Part shown: one piece after another, positions 1 to 8,305 of the stretch
Layout: each line of letters begins with the position of its first letter
Numbering within the stretch: the first letter of the stretch is position 1
Origin: Oscillospiraceae bacterium
Lineage (GTDB): Bacteria; Bacillota; Clostridia; Oscillospirales; CAG-272
Direction: 5' to 3'
Length of the DNA stretch: 56,540 nucleotides
Assembly: GCA_015065385.1 (NCBI GenBank)
Contig: SVQK01000122.1
Location: 1 to 56,540, forward strand
The notes under the pieces: model-generated
Told to the model about the DNA's origin: nothing
Database searches by the model: none
Seen by the model: only the letters and a program-made list of their open reading frames with translations
Program-made: the position numbers and the translations under genes

Positions 1-1
1 T

Positions 2-256
2 ATCGAAGCCCGGACACGGAACAACGAGCGGATGGACGTGGTGATCGACTATCTCGGCGAGCGGTTCGTGGTGGAGCTCAAGATCTGGCGGGGGAACGCC
101 TACAACGAACGCGGCGAGGACCAGCTTGCGGCGTATCTCGATTACTACCACCTCGACCGCGGCTATATGCTCAGCTACAATTTCAACCGGAAGAAAACCG
201 TCGGCGTACACACCGTTCCCGGCGGGGACAAAACGCTTGTCGAAGCGGTGGTGTGA
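2..256 (+). CDS. PD-(D/E)XK nuclease-domain protein, 3' end only (DUF1703/AAA-ATPase-like family)
   Basis: Only the last 84 residues are present; the frame is open to the window's left edge, so the gene begins upstream. The fragment carries a PD-(D/E)XK core: an Asp in 'MDVVIDY' followed by the 'ELK' strand of 'FVVELKIW', then the helix 'GEDQLAAYLDYY' and a final strand 'RGYMLSYNF'. This is the typical C-terminus of the clostridial and Bacteroides AAA-ATPase-like proteins with a DUF1703 nuclease tail (usual length about 500-550 aa). These are abundant, often multi-copy proteins of unknown physiological role. No catalytic residue seems lost in the visible part. The next genes are a small toxin-antitoxin-like cluster, so the left edge of the window is probably accessory DNA. 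Family assignment is by motif only. Confidence 0.75.
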   Translation: MEARTRNNERMDVVIDYLGERFVVELKIWRGNAYNERGEDQLAAYLDYYHLDRGYMLSYNFNRKKTVGVHTVPGGDKTLVEAVV

Positions 257-368
257 GGCTTATTCTTTGATTACTGCGGCGTACTTTTTCCATGTCGGTG
301 ATCGGAGGGGCGTGAGAGGGGGAGGAGGACATCCGGTTTACGACGTGGGGGGACGCCGTGCGGAAACC

Positions 369-605
369 GTTGACTGTATTACGGATCACAGAAAAGGGTT
401 TATTGAGCGGGACGAAGAAGATATTATCATCGGCCCCGTGGCGAATGACCAGACCTTTCAGACGATCGGTTTATATTTCAGAGGGTTTATCACGGCAGAA
501 ATGGCTCTCCAGCTTCTTCTTCCTCAGAATCTGAAAGACCAATATTGCATCAAGACGGAAAAAGCGCTCGCCTGTCTCGTTTTCAAGGAGGTCAAGTGGT
601 TATGA
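369..605 (+). pseudogene. DUF3990 family protein remnant (C-terminal half)
   Basis: The reading frame ending at the TGA at 603-605 encodes a clear DUF3990 C-terminus: 'EDIIIGPVANDQ', then 'LYFRGFITAEMAL', then 'DQYCIKTEKALACLVFKEV'. DUF3990 proteins are about 150-170 aa and start with an ADP-ribosyltransferase-like 'YHGS' segment; that half is absent. Only 112 bases separate the upstream nuclease gene from the first recognisable residue, so the N-terminus was deleted rather than frameshifted. The stop overlaps the next ATG (ATGA at 602-605), preserving the original translational coupling to the partner gene. I infer a toxin-like gene inactivated by truncation while its small partners remain. 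It is formally open further upstream, but those residues resemble nothing. Confidence 0.7.
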
Positions 606-847
606 ATGTCATGATTCCGGAACTTTATGATTATTACGATAAGGAACTGACTCAGCTGATTTCAAAAAAATACGGCTACAGCCCGATGAAAGCACTCAGG
701 GAGTTTTTGAACTCGGAAACGCGTTCCATGCTTGAAAATCCCGATTTGGAACTCTGGGCTTTCAGTCCGCTGGTCTTGTTCGATATGTGGGAAGCGGAAA
801 AAGTTACAGGAGACCCGAGAAATTCTGTTTATATCCGGGAGGATTGA
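602..847 (+). CDS. small DUF3990-associated protein (antitoxin-like)
   Basis: 81 aa, starting at ATG 602 behind the strong ribosome site AAGGAGG (586-592) and overlapping the stop of the DUF3990 remnant. The protein is all-helical in appearance: 'ELTQLISKKYGYSPMKAL', 'FLNSETRSMLENPDLELW', and a conserved-looking 'SPLVLFDMWEAEKV'. Proteins of this type recur beside DUF3990 and DUF3791 genes in Clostridia; no biochemical role is established. The next gene starts one base after this stop (847/849), so all three form one transcription unit. I infer an antitoxin or accessory role from context only. An upstream in-frame start at 545 would add 19 residues that look like antisense noise and lacks a ribosome site. 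Confidence 0.65.
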   Translation: MNVMIPELYDYYDKELTQLISKKYGYSPMKALREFLNSETRSMLENPDLELWAFSPLVLFDMWEAEKVTGDPRNSVYIRED

Positions 848-848
848 C

Positions 849-1058
849 ATGAGCGCGGAAATGGAATACTTTATCTATCTTCTCGAATACTATGCTGAAT
901 ATACGAAAAAATCCGCGAGGGATGTGTTAAAGGAATGGGACGGCAAAGGAATCACAGATACCATTTTCAACGGATATTTTCGATATCATCAGGAGCGCAT
1001 CGAAAACGCCTTTGAAGACATTGACAGCCTTCTTGCGACGGGGAGACACGCGTCGTGA
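849..1058 (+). CDS. DUF3791 domain protein
   Basis: 69 aa. The sequence 'EMEYFIYLLEYYAEYTKKSA' followed by 'VLKEWDGKGITDTIFNGYF' and 'RIENAFEDIDSLL' matches the DUF3791 pattern: an N-terminal helix with 'F.I.lle.YAe', a Leu-rich middle, and a C-terminal acidic 'DID..L' tail. DUF3791 genes are typically next to DUF3990 genes and are viewed as antitoxin-like partners. The start at 849 lies one base past the preceding stop, with GGGAGG (837-842) as ribosome site. It appears intact although its DUF3990 partner is truncated. No terminator is obvious immediately downstream. Confidence 0.75.
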   Translation: MSAEMEYFIYLLEYYAEYTKKSARDVLKEWDGKGITDTIFNGYFRYHQERIENAFEDIDSLLATGRHAS

Positions 1059-1509
1059 TCGGCAGGAAACAGTTAATCTCCACACACAGAGGTTGCTCCC
1101 CGTCCGACCCTATTCTTTGTCTACACCGGCGCAAACTTTTCCTCCCGCCCTCTGTTTCTCCGGTCAGACTGGAAACCTCACCCAAACCTCCTGACCCCAT
1201 ACTCTACCATATCCGTGACCGGAACACCCGGAGATATGCCTGCAAGAAATGTTTATATACCATCCAAATCCGAGCCGAAATGCCCGGAAACCCTTGTAAA
1301 TAAACAAAAAAAGACCTGCCCGGCCCTTCGGGACCAAGAGGCTGCCTGTTTACTATGTAAACGGTTCAAATCCAGTCACTCCGATGTTATGCCACAATGC
1401 GAGGGAAACTGCAATAGGCAAGAAACCGCCCCTGCAGCAAATTGCCACAGGAGCGGACTTTACATTTTTCCCCACGACGCCGCGGAGTTCCGGTCAGAAC
1501 CTCTTTGTT
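1059..1509. other. 451-bp gap with no recognisable gene
   Basis: Both strands were read and no frame here looks like a protein. The stretch contains a short perfect palindrome, GTTTAC-TAT-GTAAAC (about 1348-1362), and a small GC hairpin near 1319-1334. Neither is followed by a convincing T-run. It is the 3' flank of both the DUF3791 gene and the convergent SLH gene. I see no RNA gene or mobile-element end. Confidence 0.5.
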
Positions 1510-3744
1510 TTACTTTGCTGCATTCTCGCAGAACGCCCTGATTGCGGCGGCGACCTCCCAGCGGAGGGCCGGGACCGACGGATTCAGATCCCCGTCCGTA
1601 TCGGTAATCATGTCATTCTCGACAGACCAGAACATCGGAAGCTTCGCGTAATCGGCGATGTCAAAGACATCGTTGTAGCTCAGGTAGTTTGTATTCTCAT
1701 CAATGGCTACAGAGTAACCTTTGTAGTCGGCGTAACGGTACAGAATCGCCGCCAGCTGCTCTCTGGTCACAGGATCGGTCGGTCTGTACTTCCCGTTGCC
1801 GTAACCGTTGACGATGCCGGTCATGGCCGCCCATTCAACACCATCGGTGTACCATTCGCCGGAAGGAACGTCGGTGAAGGTTCCGCTGTATGCGACGGCA
1901 GGTTCACCTTCGAGGCGGTAGAGAATGGTGACGATCATGCCGCGGGTCAGGGTTGCATAGGGATCGAACTTCGTCGCGGACACGCCGTTCATGATGTTGT
2001 TGTCATAGACATACTTGACGGCGGCGTAGAACGGATCTGTCTTTGCCACATCTATGAAGGGTATGTCGGAAGTATCCTTAATGCGAACAGGATCTGTGTC
2101 ATCCTTTATCAGCGGGTTGAACCGGCGGCCCATGATCAGGCTGTTGTAAATCCAGTCATCTTTGCCTGAGGATGTCCCGTCGGAAAGATTCGGGAGCGTT
2201 TCTGACCATGTCTTCGTGTATATCTTTCCGTCAGGTCCCCGCACAGTCGCCGTATATATGACAGTGCCCCCTCTGTATGGCGCAGGTTCCCTGGCAATCA
2301 CCGATGTCACTGTGGCTATCGCCGTATAGGGCGGTGCGGACGGGTCATCCGTGCGATAGAATGCTGCCGTGACGTTCCCGGGATCGGAAAGATCCCACAC
2401 AGGATCCGAACAGGAAGGTTCAGACTGTTCAGGGGGAGTGGGTCTCTTGTACGCGGGCTCTATTCTCGGATAGAAGTGCGTTCCGTAGCCCTCGCCGCTT
2501 CCGTCGAACATCTTTCCCGTCTTCGTACTCAGGCAGCACAGCTCGATGCCGATAGATTCCGGTTCCGCGCAGAAGCCGGTCAGATTCCCCGTCAGCTGCA
2601 GTTCCGGTCTGTCTGAAAGGACAGAATTCCAGATATCGACAACACCGGTTGAGCAATTCATGACCATGAGGCCATACTCATTGTTTTCCGGATCGGCAAG
2701 ATACCCCTTGAGGGATTCAAGCTCTTCGGCTGTGATTTCCACGGTATAGAACGTGTACGATGCTTGGATGTCATCGAAAACGAACTGATTGTACGCTTCC
2801 CGATTTATATCCATTCCACCGTCCGAAGTGCCCGTCACCGGATTGACCCCCGTCTCACGCGTTTCTTTGTAAATCTGCGCCAAAGTCGCCATCATGGTGT
2901 CAAACGCAAGGGGCCCGTTGTTTACCGCATCGTTATCCTCATAGTACTGCATCTCCGAAACCAGGATCGGCGTGTACATGCAGGTTTCGGCGATCGTGCT
3001 GCTGTCCAGCGTCCGAAGCGTTGTCAGAAGACGGTCCGCGTCGTGAGGATAATTCGAGACTGTGATGCCTTCCCCTGCTCTGAGACTGACCGTCCGGGGT
3101 TCGGACCGCTTTCCGTAATCCAACAGCTCAAAATAGGATGCTCTGTCTTCCAGCGGAATCTCGTCCGAATACAGCGCCGGGTCGGAGGGATAGGCGTTCG
3201 GATTGTCCTCATACGCCTCCATCAAAGCGATGTATTTGTCCGTCGGCTTGTAATAGCGGTAACAGCTGACATCCAGATCCAGATCTTCATATGTGGTAAA
3301 GTTGATCAGGCTGTGTGCCACGATCTGCGCTTCGAAGAAATGCCTCGTCGCAATTGTAAGCCGTCCAACGTACGGACCTGTTTCTTTCGCCGCGCCGTTT
3401 CTGATACCGCGGGCAGCCATCCGCTTCGGATTCAGCACTTCCGGGGCACTGACGTAGACCCATCCCGTTTCGTCCTGATAGCCCGCGTTCGGTTCCTCAA
3501 CCAGTTCGGAATTATTCAGATAATACCCGGGCAGCTTGTTCACGATTTCGTCCTTGACGCTTTTCGGAGCATCAATGTAAGCAAAGATGCCCGTACCGGC
3601 AGGTTCGAGATAGTAATCGGTCTTCTCTCCGTCTTTCATCCCCACAGCGGCATTCCATGCGCGGAGGGCAACCGTCGCACAGCTGTTTTTCAGGATGGAG
3701 AACCTGCCAAGGTTCCCTGCAAGCGCCTGCTCCATCCTCCTCAA
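1510..3744 (-). CDS. SLH-domain surface protein, 5' end disrupted
   Basis: 744 aa from a TTG at 3744. The C-terminus carries three S-layer-homology repeats, beginning at 'FIDVAKTDPFYAAVKYV', 'FTDVPSGEWYTDGVEWA' and 'YNDVFDIADYAKLPMFW', which anchor proteins to cell-wall polymers. The larger N-terminal part is unrecognised; it contains a Cys motif 'FSILKNSCATVALRAW' reminiscent of NlpC-like or DUF4105 papain folds. There is no signal peptide. Protein-like coding continues in frame upstream of the TTG ('ELYNQKLEWDQYENV', 'FELDITETQLRRM') to 3832, where two adjacent TGA codons (3835-3840) block it and no start exists. A consensus promoter lies only 60 bp further upstream. The N-terminus with its export signal therefore seems lost and the gene is probably non-functional; TTG is only the first usable codon. 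Confidence 0.75.
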   Translation of the reverse strand: MRRMEQALAGNLGRFSILKNSCATVALRAWNAAVGMKDGEKTDYYLEPAGTGIFAYIDAPKSVKDEIVNKLPGYYLNNSELVEEPNAGYQDETGWVYVSAPEVLNPKRMAARGIRNGAAKETGPYVGRLTIATRHFFEAQIVAHSLINFTTYEDLDLDVSCYRYYKPTDKYIALMEAYEDNPNAYPSDPALYSDEIPLEDRASYFELLDYGKRSEPRTVSLRAGEGITVSNYPHDADRLLTTLRTLDSSTIAETCMYTPILVSEMQYYEDNDAVNNGPLAFDTMMATLAQIYKETRETGVNPVTGTSDGGMDINREAYNQFVFDDIQASYTFYTVEITAEELESLKGYLADPENNEYGLMVMNCSTGVVDIWNSVLSDRPELQLTGNLTGFCAEPESIGIELCCLSTKTGKMFDGSGEGYGTHFYPRIEPAYKRPTPPEQSEPSCSDPVWDLSDPGNVTAAFYRTDDPSAPPYTAIATVTSVIAREPAPYRGGTVIYTATVRGPDGKIYTKTWSETLPNLSDGTSSGKDDWIYNSLIMGRRFNPLIKDDTDPVRIKDTSDIPFIDVAKTDPFYAAVKYVYDNNIMNGVSATKFDPYATLTRGMIVTILYRLEGEPAVAYSGTFTDVPSGEWYTDGVEWAAMTGIVNGYGNGKYRPTDPVTREQLAAILYRYADYKGYSVAIDENTNYLSYNDVFDIADYAKLPMFWSVENDMITDTDGDLNPSVPALRWEVAAAIRAFCENAAK

Positions 3745-3896
3745 TTGTGTTTCCGTGATGTCGAGTTCGAACGTGACATTTTCATACTGATCCCATTCCA
3801 GCTTCTGGTTATACAGCTCGCGATTGAAGCATACTCATCATAAGTATTGTTTCCTCGAATTCATTCGGTAACCCCTTGCCGGGGATTTATGGATAT

Positions 3897-3925
3897 ATTA
3901 TACAAGAACGGTTCGGCATTGTCAA
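3897..3925 (-). promoter_or_regulatory. sigma-A promoter upstream of disrupted SLH gene
   Basis: Read on the minus strand: TTGACA (3920-3925), 17-bp spacer, TATAAT (3897-3902), a perfect consensus. About 50 nt downstream the DNA already encodes the interior of the SLH protein, supporting a deletion or rearrangement between promoter and gene. Confidence 0.75.
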
Positions 3926-4051
3926 CAGAAACTCTGAGAAATAAGGAGGCCTCGCAGCCTCCCGTGGTCCTTTCCCTGACTATATCCATCCTCTCGGTTT
4001 TACACAATATCATACTATTCTTGTCAGATAGTGTCAATATTGATTTCCGAT

Positions 4052-4086
4052 CAAAAAGGGAGGTCGTCTATTTCCTTCGTCCTCCC
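4052..4086 (-). terminator. rho-independent terminator, minus strand
   Basis: On the minus strand GGGAGG (4081-4086) pairs with CCTCCC (4058-4063) and is followed by a T-run (4053-4057). It lies 27 bp past the stop of the minus-strand frame ending at 4113, suggesting that frame is or was a gene. Confidence 0.55.
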
Positions 4087-4112
4087 GATTTCGTGCTGAA
4101 GTATCTACTGTT

Positions 4113-4403
4113 TCACGACGGAGGACTCCCCTTCCTCTCCGTCTTGACCTTTGAAATCTTCTCCGTCAGCAGGACTTCGCACTCCTCCTCGCTGGGGGCA
4201 TAGACGGTCCGGCTATTCTTTATCTTCTGCGATGGAGATTTTTCGGATCCGGGCAGAGGGTTCAAAGCTTGTGCCGGTTTACGACGCGGGGGTGTTTCTC
4301 CGTTCTGTTTCCGAATGAGGATTTCTTCCTCAGAGGAATCCGACTCATTCCGAACTCCCTGCAAATTCCGATAGAAAATTCCGCGCCGTCTCCTGTTCTG
4401 CAA
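4113..4403 (-). CDS. uncertain small ORF or gene remnant
   Basis: 96 codons. The C-terminal third looks like real protein, with the helical segment 'APSEEECEVLLTEKISKVK', while the N-terminal part is Arg- and Ser-rich and may not be coding. A good intrinsic terminator follows 27 bp after the stop. I do not recognise the family; it could be the tail of a decayed transposon or recombinase gene. No convincing ribosome site was found for the 4403 start. Confidence 0.25.
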   Translation of the reverse strand: MQNRRRRGIFYRNLQGVRNESDSSEEEILIRKQNGETPPRRKPAQALNPLPGSEKSPSQKIKNSRTVYAPSEEECEVLLTEKISKVKTERKGSPPS

Positions 4404-4607
4404 AAGCTCTTCTTTTCCCTTTGATGCCGGGAAAAGCCGGATTTTTCGGTTTTGCGCGAAAGAAGTTCACAGAAATTGCCCGAATTCTCAAAAAAGGGGA
4501 TGCAAAATCCGGCGGTTTGGTGTATAATAGGATCGGCAAAAATCCCGCGCCGACGTTCTGCCCGCCCCGGGAGGGCAAATCCACCGTCCGCGCGAAAGGA
4601 GACTGCA

Positions 4608-5771
4608 ATGAAACGGATTCTGTCCCTATTTCTCGCCTTTGTCTTTGTCGCCGCGCTGGGCATTACGGCCTATGCAGACGACTATGCCTCCTCTGTGACC
4701 GTCTCGGGCTTATCGGCTCCCGCGGACGGCAAGATCCCCTCGACGGTCGTGACCGTCAGCGCGGGATCCCTTGACACCGTGGAGTGGTTCCTTGCCGACG
4801 ACAGGGAAGTCGCCCTTGCCGCCGGTGAGACGTTCAAGGCGGGCCACAAGTACGCCGCGTACATCTACATCGATCCGCTTCCCGCTCTTCCGTGGCAGCC
4901 CCTGATTCAGGGCAACACCCTCTACACCGAGGTTTCGGACGTGAACGCCTCCGTTTACGACGAAGCCGGAAAATCCATCAAGGTCACGGGCAACTTCCTC
5001 TTCAACGGACAGCTGATGCTGCAGGTATTCGTGACCTGTCCCGGTGAGCGCAGGGACGAAACCGCGCCCGCACCTGCTCCCGAACCTGCGCCCGCACCTG
5101 CACCGGAACCGGCTCCCGCTCCCGCGCCCGAACCCAAACCGGAACCCGCGAAGGTACGCCCCGATTTCAGCGACGTCGCTCCCACGGACTGGTTCCATGA
5201 CTGGGTGTACGGCGCTGTGGATCTCGGACTTGTCAACGGCAAGGGCAAGGGGGATGACGGACGCGACCGCTTCGATCCGAACGGAAACATGACCTTCGCC
5301 GAAGCCTCCAAACTGGCTGCCTGCCTCCATCAGCTCCATTCCACCGGAAAGGTCACGCTCCAGAACGGCGATCCGTGGTATAAGTCCTATGTGGATTACT
5401 GCGCGTCGAACGGCATCCTCGCCGCCTCTTCCGAAAATGGAGGCATCACCGCCGCCGATGTGATGAGCCGCGCCAACGAAGCCGTGACCCGCGGAGAGTT
5501 CGCATGGATCTTCGCCCACGCCCTTCCCGAGAGCGCGCTCGCCGGAAAGAACACGATTCCGGACAACGCCATTCCCGATGTGAAGAGCGGCTCCGGCTAC
5601 TGGGTCTCCTCCGTCTACACCCTGTACCGCGCGGGCATCCTGAACGGCAGCGACGACAAGGGCACCTTCCATCCCGGCGACAACATCAACCGGGCCGCGG
5701 TGTCCGCGATCTGCGTCCGGATGATCCAGACCGAAAAACGGGTCGGCGCGCCCGCGAATCTGAACGGCTGA
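4608..5771 (+). CDS. exported SLH-domain surface protein
   Basis: 387 aa, ATG 4608 after AAAGGA (4595-4600). Residues 1-23 are a signal peptide with an 'AYA' cleavage site. Residues 24-150 form a beta-rich unrecognised domain. Residues 152-182 are a flexible linker of repeated 'APAPEP' units. Residues 185-387 hold three SLH repeats, beginning at 'FSDVAPTDWFHDWV', at the segment after 'NGDPWYKSYVDYCASN', and at 'PDVKSGSGYWVSSVY'; the middle repeat is stretched. The architecture (export signal, small head, Pro linker, SLH anchor) is that of a wall-bound surface protein. The head's ligand is unknown. A -10 TATAAT sits at 4523-4528 and a strong hairpin terminator follows at 5831-5865, so it is monocistronic. 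Confidence 0.9.
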   Translation: MKRILSLFLAFVFVAALGITAYADDYASSVTVSGLSAPADGKIPSTVVTVSAGSLDTVEWFLADDREVALAAGETFKAGHKYAAYIYIDPLPALPWQPLIQGNTLYTEVSDVNASVYDEAGKSIKVTGNFLFNGQLMLQVFVTCPGERRDETAPAPAPEPAPAPAPEPAPAPAPEPKPEPAKVRPDFSDVAPTDWFHDWVYGAVDLGLVNGKGKGDDGRDRFDPNGNMTFAEASKLAACLHQLHSTGKVTLQNGDPWYKSYVDYCASNGILAASSENGGITAADVMSRANEAVTRGEFAWIFAHALPESALAGKNTIPDNAIPDVKSGSGYWVSSVYTLYRAGILNGSDDKGTFHPGDNINRAAVSAICVRMIQTEKRVGAPANLNG

Positions 5772-5830
5772 CGGACGACCGCTGACCGATCCCTGCCCGC
5801 ACAGATTCATGAGGATTCCGCAATAAACAG

Positions 5831-5865
5831 AAAGTTCAGTCTGCATTCCGCGGGCTGAACTTTTT
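5831..5865 (+). terminator. rho-independent terminator after SLH gene
   Basis: AAAGTTCAG (5831-5839) pairs with CTGAACTTT around a GC loop and runs into TTTTT (5861-5865). The A-rich left side means it can also stop minus-strand transcripts from the HAD gene. Confidence 0.8.
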
Positions 5866-5891
5866 GACTGTCTGAAGGCGAAGCGGACAGG

Positions 5892-6746
5892 TCAGAGCCG
5901 TATCCCCTGCGCCGCAAGATCTCTGAGTATGAATTCCGTGACGTTCTCGCAGACGGCATCCGCGGCGGACCGGACTTCCTCCTGCGCAGAGGAGACGGCG
6001 ACGGATACGTCCGAGGCTTCGAACATGGGCAGATCGTTCCGGTTGTCCCCGAAGGATACCACGCGGTCCGCCCCAGTGAAGGCGCGCAAAAAGGCAGCCG
6101 CCCTGCTTTTGGAAGCGGTCTCAGAGAAGATCTCCAGATACCACACCTCCGGCCGGTAGGCGTCCCGGTAATAGGTCAGCCGGATCCCGGGGATTCCTTC
6201 CGCAGCAACGGCGGACGAACGGATCAGGTCCTCCCCGCCGAGAACGCAGAAATACACGGTCTCCCCGGTCAGCTCCGAGGGCGAGGCGAACCGGAGAAAC
6301 GGCTTGCCGTACCGTTCGATCCGTTCGTCCATGAAGCGGCGCATCGCGTCGTTTTTGAGTTCCCGGTACGAGGTGAGAAGGGGATCGCCCATCACCGGAC
6401 GCGCTTCGTCCACCGTGTAGACAAAGGGCTCAGCCCCGGTCGAATCCAGCGCGCCGAGAACGCGGAGGGCGGCGTCGGACGGGATCTTTTCCACGGACAG
6501 ATAGCGTCCCGCCCGCATGTCCCGGATCATCGTCCCGTTCATCAGCGCGACGGGCGCGCATCCGGGAAGGGAAAAATCGACGGAGCGGAGGATCGAGGAG
6601 ACGGAGCGCACCGTCCGGGCCGTGGCGAAGGAGATCTTCACCCCCGCCGCCGCCATCCGGTTGATCCGCTCCGCATCCTCTTCGGGCAGCCTCGCCGCCG
6701 GATCCAGCAGCGTTCCGTCGAGATCGGAAAGATACAGCGTTGTCAT
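5892..6746 (-). CDS. Cof-type HAD-superfamily hydrolase
   Basis: 284 aa. HAD motif I is 'LSDLDGTLLD' (nucleophile D8, acid/base D10). A motif II Thr lies in 'ISFATARTVRSV', and motif IV is 'VVSFGDNRNDLPMFEAS', the Mg2+-binding site. The C2-type cap between them is typical of the Cof/YidA/YwpJ group, cytoplasmic sugar-phosphate or nucleotide-level phosphatases with broad substrate range. Length is normal (260-290 aa). It lies 99 bp downstream of mgtE in the same direction, with an intrinsic terminator between them, so it may be expressed by read-through; its ribosome site is weak (GAGG about 13 nt away). The exact substrate cannot be deduced. Confidence 0.88.
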   Translation of the reverse strand: MTTLYLSDLDGTLLDPAARLPEEDAERINRMAAAGVKISFATARTVRSVSSILRSVDFSLPGCAPVALMNGTMIRDMRAGRYLSVEKIPSDAALRVLGALDSTGAEPFVYTVDEARPVMGDPLLTSYRELKNDAMRRFMDERIERYGKPFLRFASPSELTGETVYFCVLGGEDLIRSSAVAAEGIPGIRLTYYRDAYRPEVWYLEIFSETASKSRAAAFLRAFTGADRVVSFGDNRNDLPMFEASDVSVAVSSAQEEVRSAADAVCENVTEFILRDLAAQGIRL

Positions 6747-6765
6747 GATATCGGAAAAACCTCGT

Positions 6766-6798
6766 AAAAAGCGGGGAAGGAAACGGATCCCTCCCCGC
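6766..6798 (-). terminator. rho-independent terminator after mgtE
   Basis: On the minus strand GCGGGGAGGG (6789-6798) pairs with CCTTCCCCGC (6771-6780), followed by TTTTT (6766-6770). It separates mgtE from the HAD gene. Confidence 0.75.
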
Positions 6799-6845
6799 CT
6801 GTTCTGTTGTATGTGAAGCCCGCTCCGACCGGATCGGAGACCGGC

Positions 6846-8225
6846 TCAGAGATGGAGCAGGGCGGTGGCGATCCCGAAGTAAACCAGCAGGGAGACCGCG
6901 TCCACGATCGTCGTGATGAACGGAGACGCCATGACCGCCGGGTCGAACCCCAGTTTCTTGGCGATCATCGGGAGCGTGCAGCCGATCAGCTTCGCCACGC
7001 AGATCGTGAATACCATGGTCAGGCAGACCACAAGCCCTACGATGGGCGTCACGCCCGGGTTGTTCATGAGCAGGTGGTCGATCAGCATCACCTTCGCAAA
7101 GCAGGCCGCGGCCACGACGATGCCGCAGAGCACCGCCGTCCGGATCTCCTTCCAGATCACGCGGAGGATGTCCCGGAACTCCACCTCGCCGAGGGAGAGG
7201 GCGCGGATCACGGTGACGGAGGACTGGGAACCAGAGTTGCCGCCCGTGTCCATGAGCATCGGGATGAAGATCGTCAGCACCGCGACGGCTTGCAGCTTTT
7301 CCTCGAAGACGTTGAGGATCATGCCCGTGAAGGTCGCGGACACCATCAGGAGCAGCAGCCACGGGATCCTGTGCTTGAAGAGGTCGAAGGGAGAGGATTT
7401 CAGATAGGTCTTGTCGGACGGCGTCATACCGCCCATGATCTCGATGTCCTCCGTGGCCTCCTCTTCCATGACGCTCATCGCGTCGTCGAAGGTGATGATC
7501 CCCACGATGCGGGTCTCGGTGTCCACTACGGGCAGGGCGAGAAAGTGGTATTTCGACAGCATCTGCGCCACCTCTTCCTTGTCGGTCTGGGTGGTGACGG
7601 AGATGACGTTCGGCTCCATGACGTCCGTGATGAGTTCGGTGTCGTCCTGCGTCAGGAGCAGGGTCTTGACCGAGACGGTCCCCACGAGGGTCCGCTCGGA
7701 GGTCACATAGCAGGTGTAGATGGTCTCCTTGTCCACGCCCGTGCGCCGGATGTGCGTGATTGCGTCGCCCACGGTCATGGAGGTGCGGAGGGAGACGTAC
7801 TCCGTGGTCATGATGGACCCGGCGGAGTTCTCCGGATAGTTCAGAAGGTTATTGATGTCCTTGCGCATGTCGGGAGCCGCCGCCGCGAGGATCCGCTGAA
7901 CCACGTTGGCGGGCATCTCCTCCACAATGTCCACAGCGTCGTCCACATACAGCTCATCCAGCACTTCGCGGAGCTCGGAGTCGGAGAAGCCGCGGATCAG
8001 AAGCTCCTGACTGTCCGGTTCCATCTCGACGAAGGTATCCGCCGCCAGCCCCTTGGGGAGCAGACGGAAGAGCAGGGGAAGGGAATCCTGCGCCATCTTG
8101 TCGAACACCGCCGCGATATCCGACGGGTTCATGGTGGACAGAACGTCCCGGAGAGAAGCGTATTTCTTGGCCTCGAGAAGCGCCGTCAGCGTGGTCTCGA
8201 GGGCAAAGGTGGTGTGCTCATTCAT
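6846..8225 (-). CDS. mgtE: magnesium transporter MgtE
   Basis: 459 aa, normal for MgtE. The N-terminal superhelical domain includes 'LLEAKKYASLRDVLSTMNP' and 'FDKMAQDSLPLLFRLLP'. Then come tandem CBS domains ('EYVSLRTSMTVGDAITHI', 'VMEPNVISVTTQTDKEEV', 'IVGIITFDDAM'), and finally five membrane segments with the Mg2+-selective 'MLMDTGGNSGSQSSV' loop and the terminal 'DPAVMASPFITTIVDAVSL'. MgtE is a homodimeric Mg2+ channel gated by cytosolic Mg2+ bound to the N and CBS domains. I chose ATG 8225 because AAGGAGG precedes it by nine bases; a start at 8273 would add 16 residues with no ribosome site. The gene sits behind a ~308-nt leader with a small ORF and alternative hairpins, suggesting conditional expression; no M-box riboswitch consensus was seen. 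Confidence 0.95.
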   Translation of the reverse strand: MNEHTTFALETTLTALLEAKKYASLRDVLSTMNPSDIAAVFDKMAQDSLPLLFRLLPKGLAADTFVEMEPDSQELLIRGFSDSELREVLDELYVDDAVDIVEEMPANVVQRILAAAAPDMRKDINNLLNYPENSAGSIMTTEYVSLRTSMTVGDAITHIRRTGVDKETIYTCYVTSERTLVGTVSVKTLLLTQDDTELITDVMEPNVISVTTQTDKEEVAQMLSKYHFLALPVVDTETRIVGIITFDDAMSVMEEEATEDIEIMGGMTPSDKTYLKSSPFDLFKHRIPWLLLLMVSATFTGMILNVFEEKLQAVAVLTIFIPMLMDTGGNSGSQSSVTVIRALSLGEVEFRDILRVIWKEIRTAVLCGIVVAAACFAKVMLIDHLLMNNPGVTPIVGLVVCLTMVFTICVAKLIGCTLPMIAKKLGFDPAVMASPFITTIVDAVSLLVYFGIATALLHL

Positions 8226-8305
8226 CGGTGCATTCCTCCTTGTCAGAACATTCATAACACGGGAAGCCGACACATGAGACCGACGTATTCCGATTTAAGG
8301 CGCGC

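Larger units (their letters stand above)
3926..4607. other. 680-bp region between the two SLH genes
   Basis: Holds the uncertain minus-strand frame at 4113-4403, its terminator, a GGAGGC/GCCTCC hairpin near 3944-3961, and the -10 element TATAAT (4523-4528) that probably drives the SLH gene at 4608; the -35 is weak. Otherwise nothing recognisable. Confidence 0.5.

Noticed and set aside
1340-1400. tRNA-like stretch with GGTTCAAATCC
   Set aside because: The bases flanking the T-loop do not form a T-stem and there is no acceptor or D-arm.
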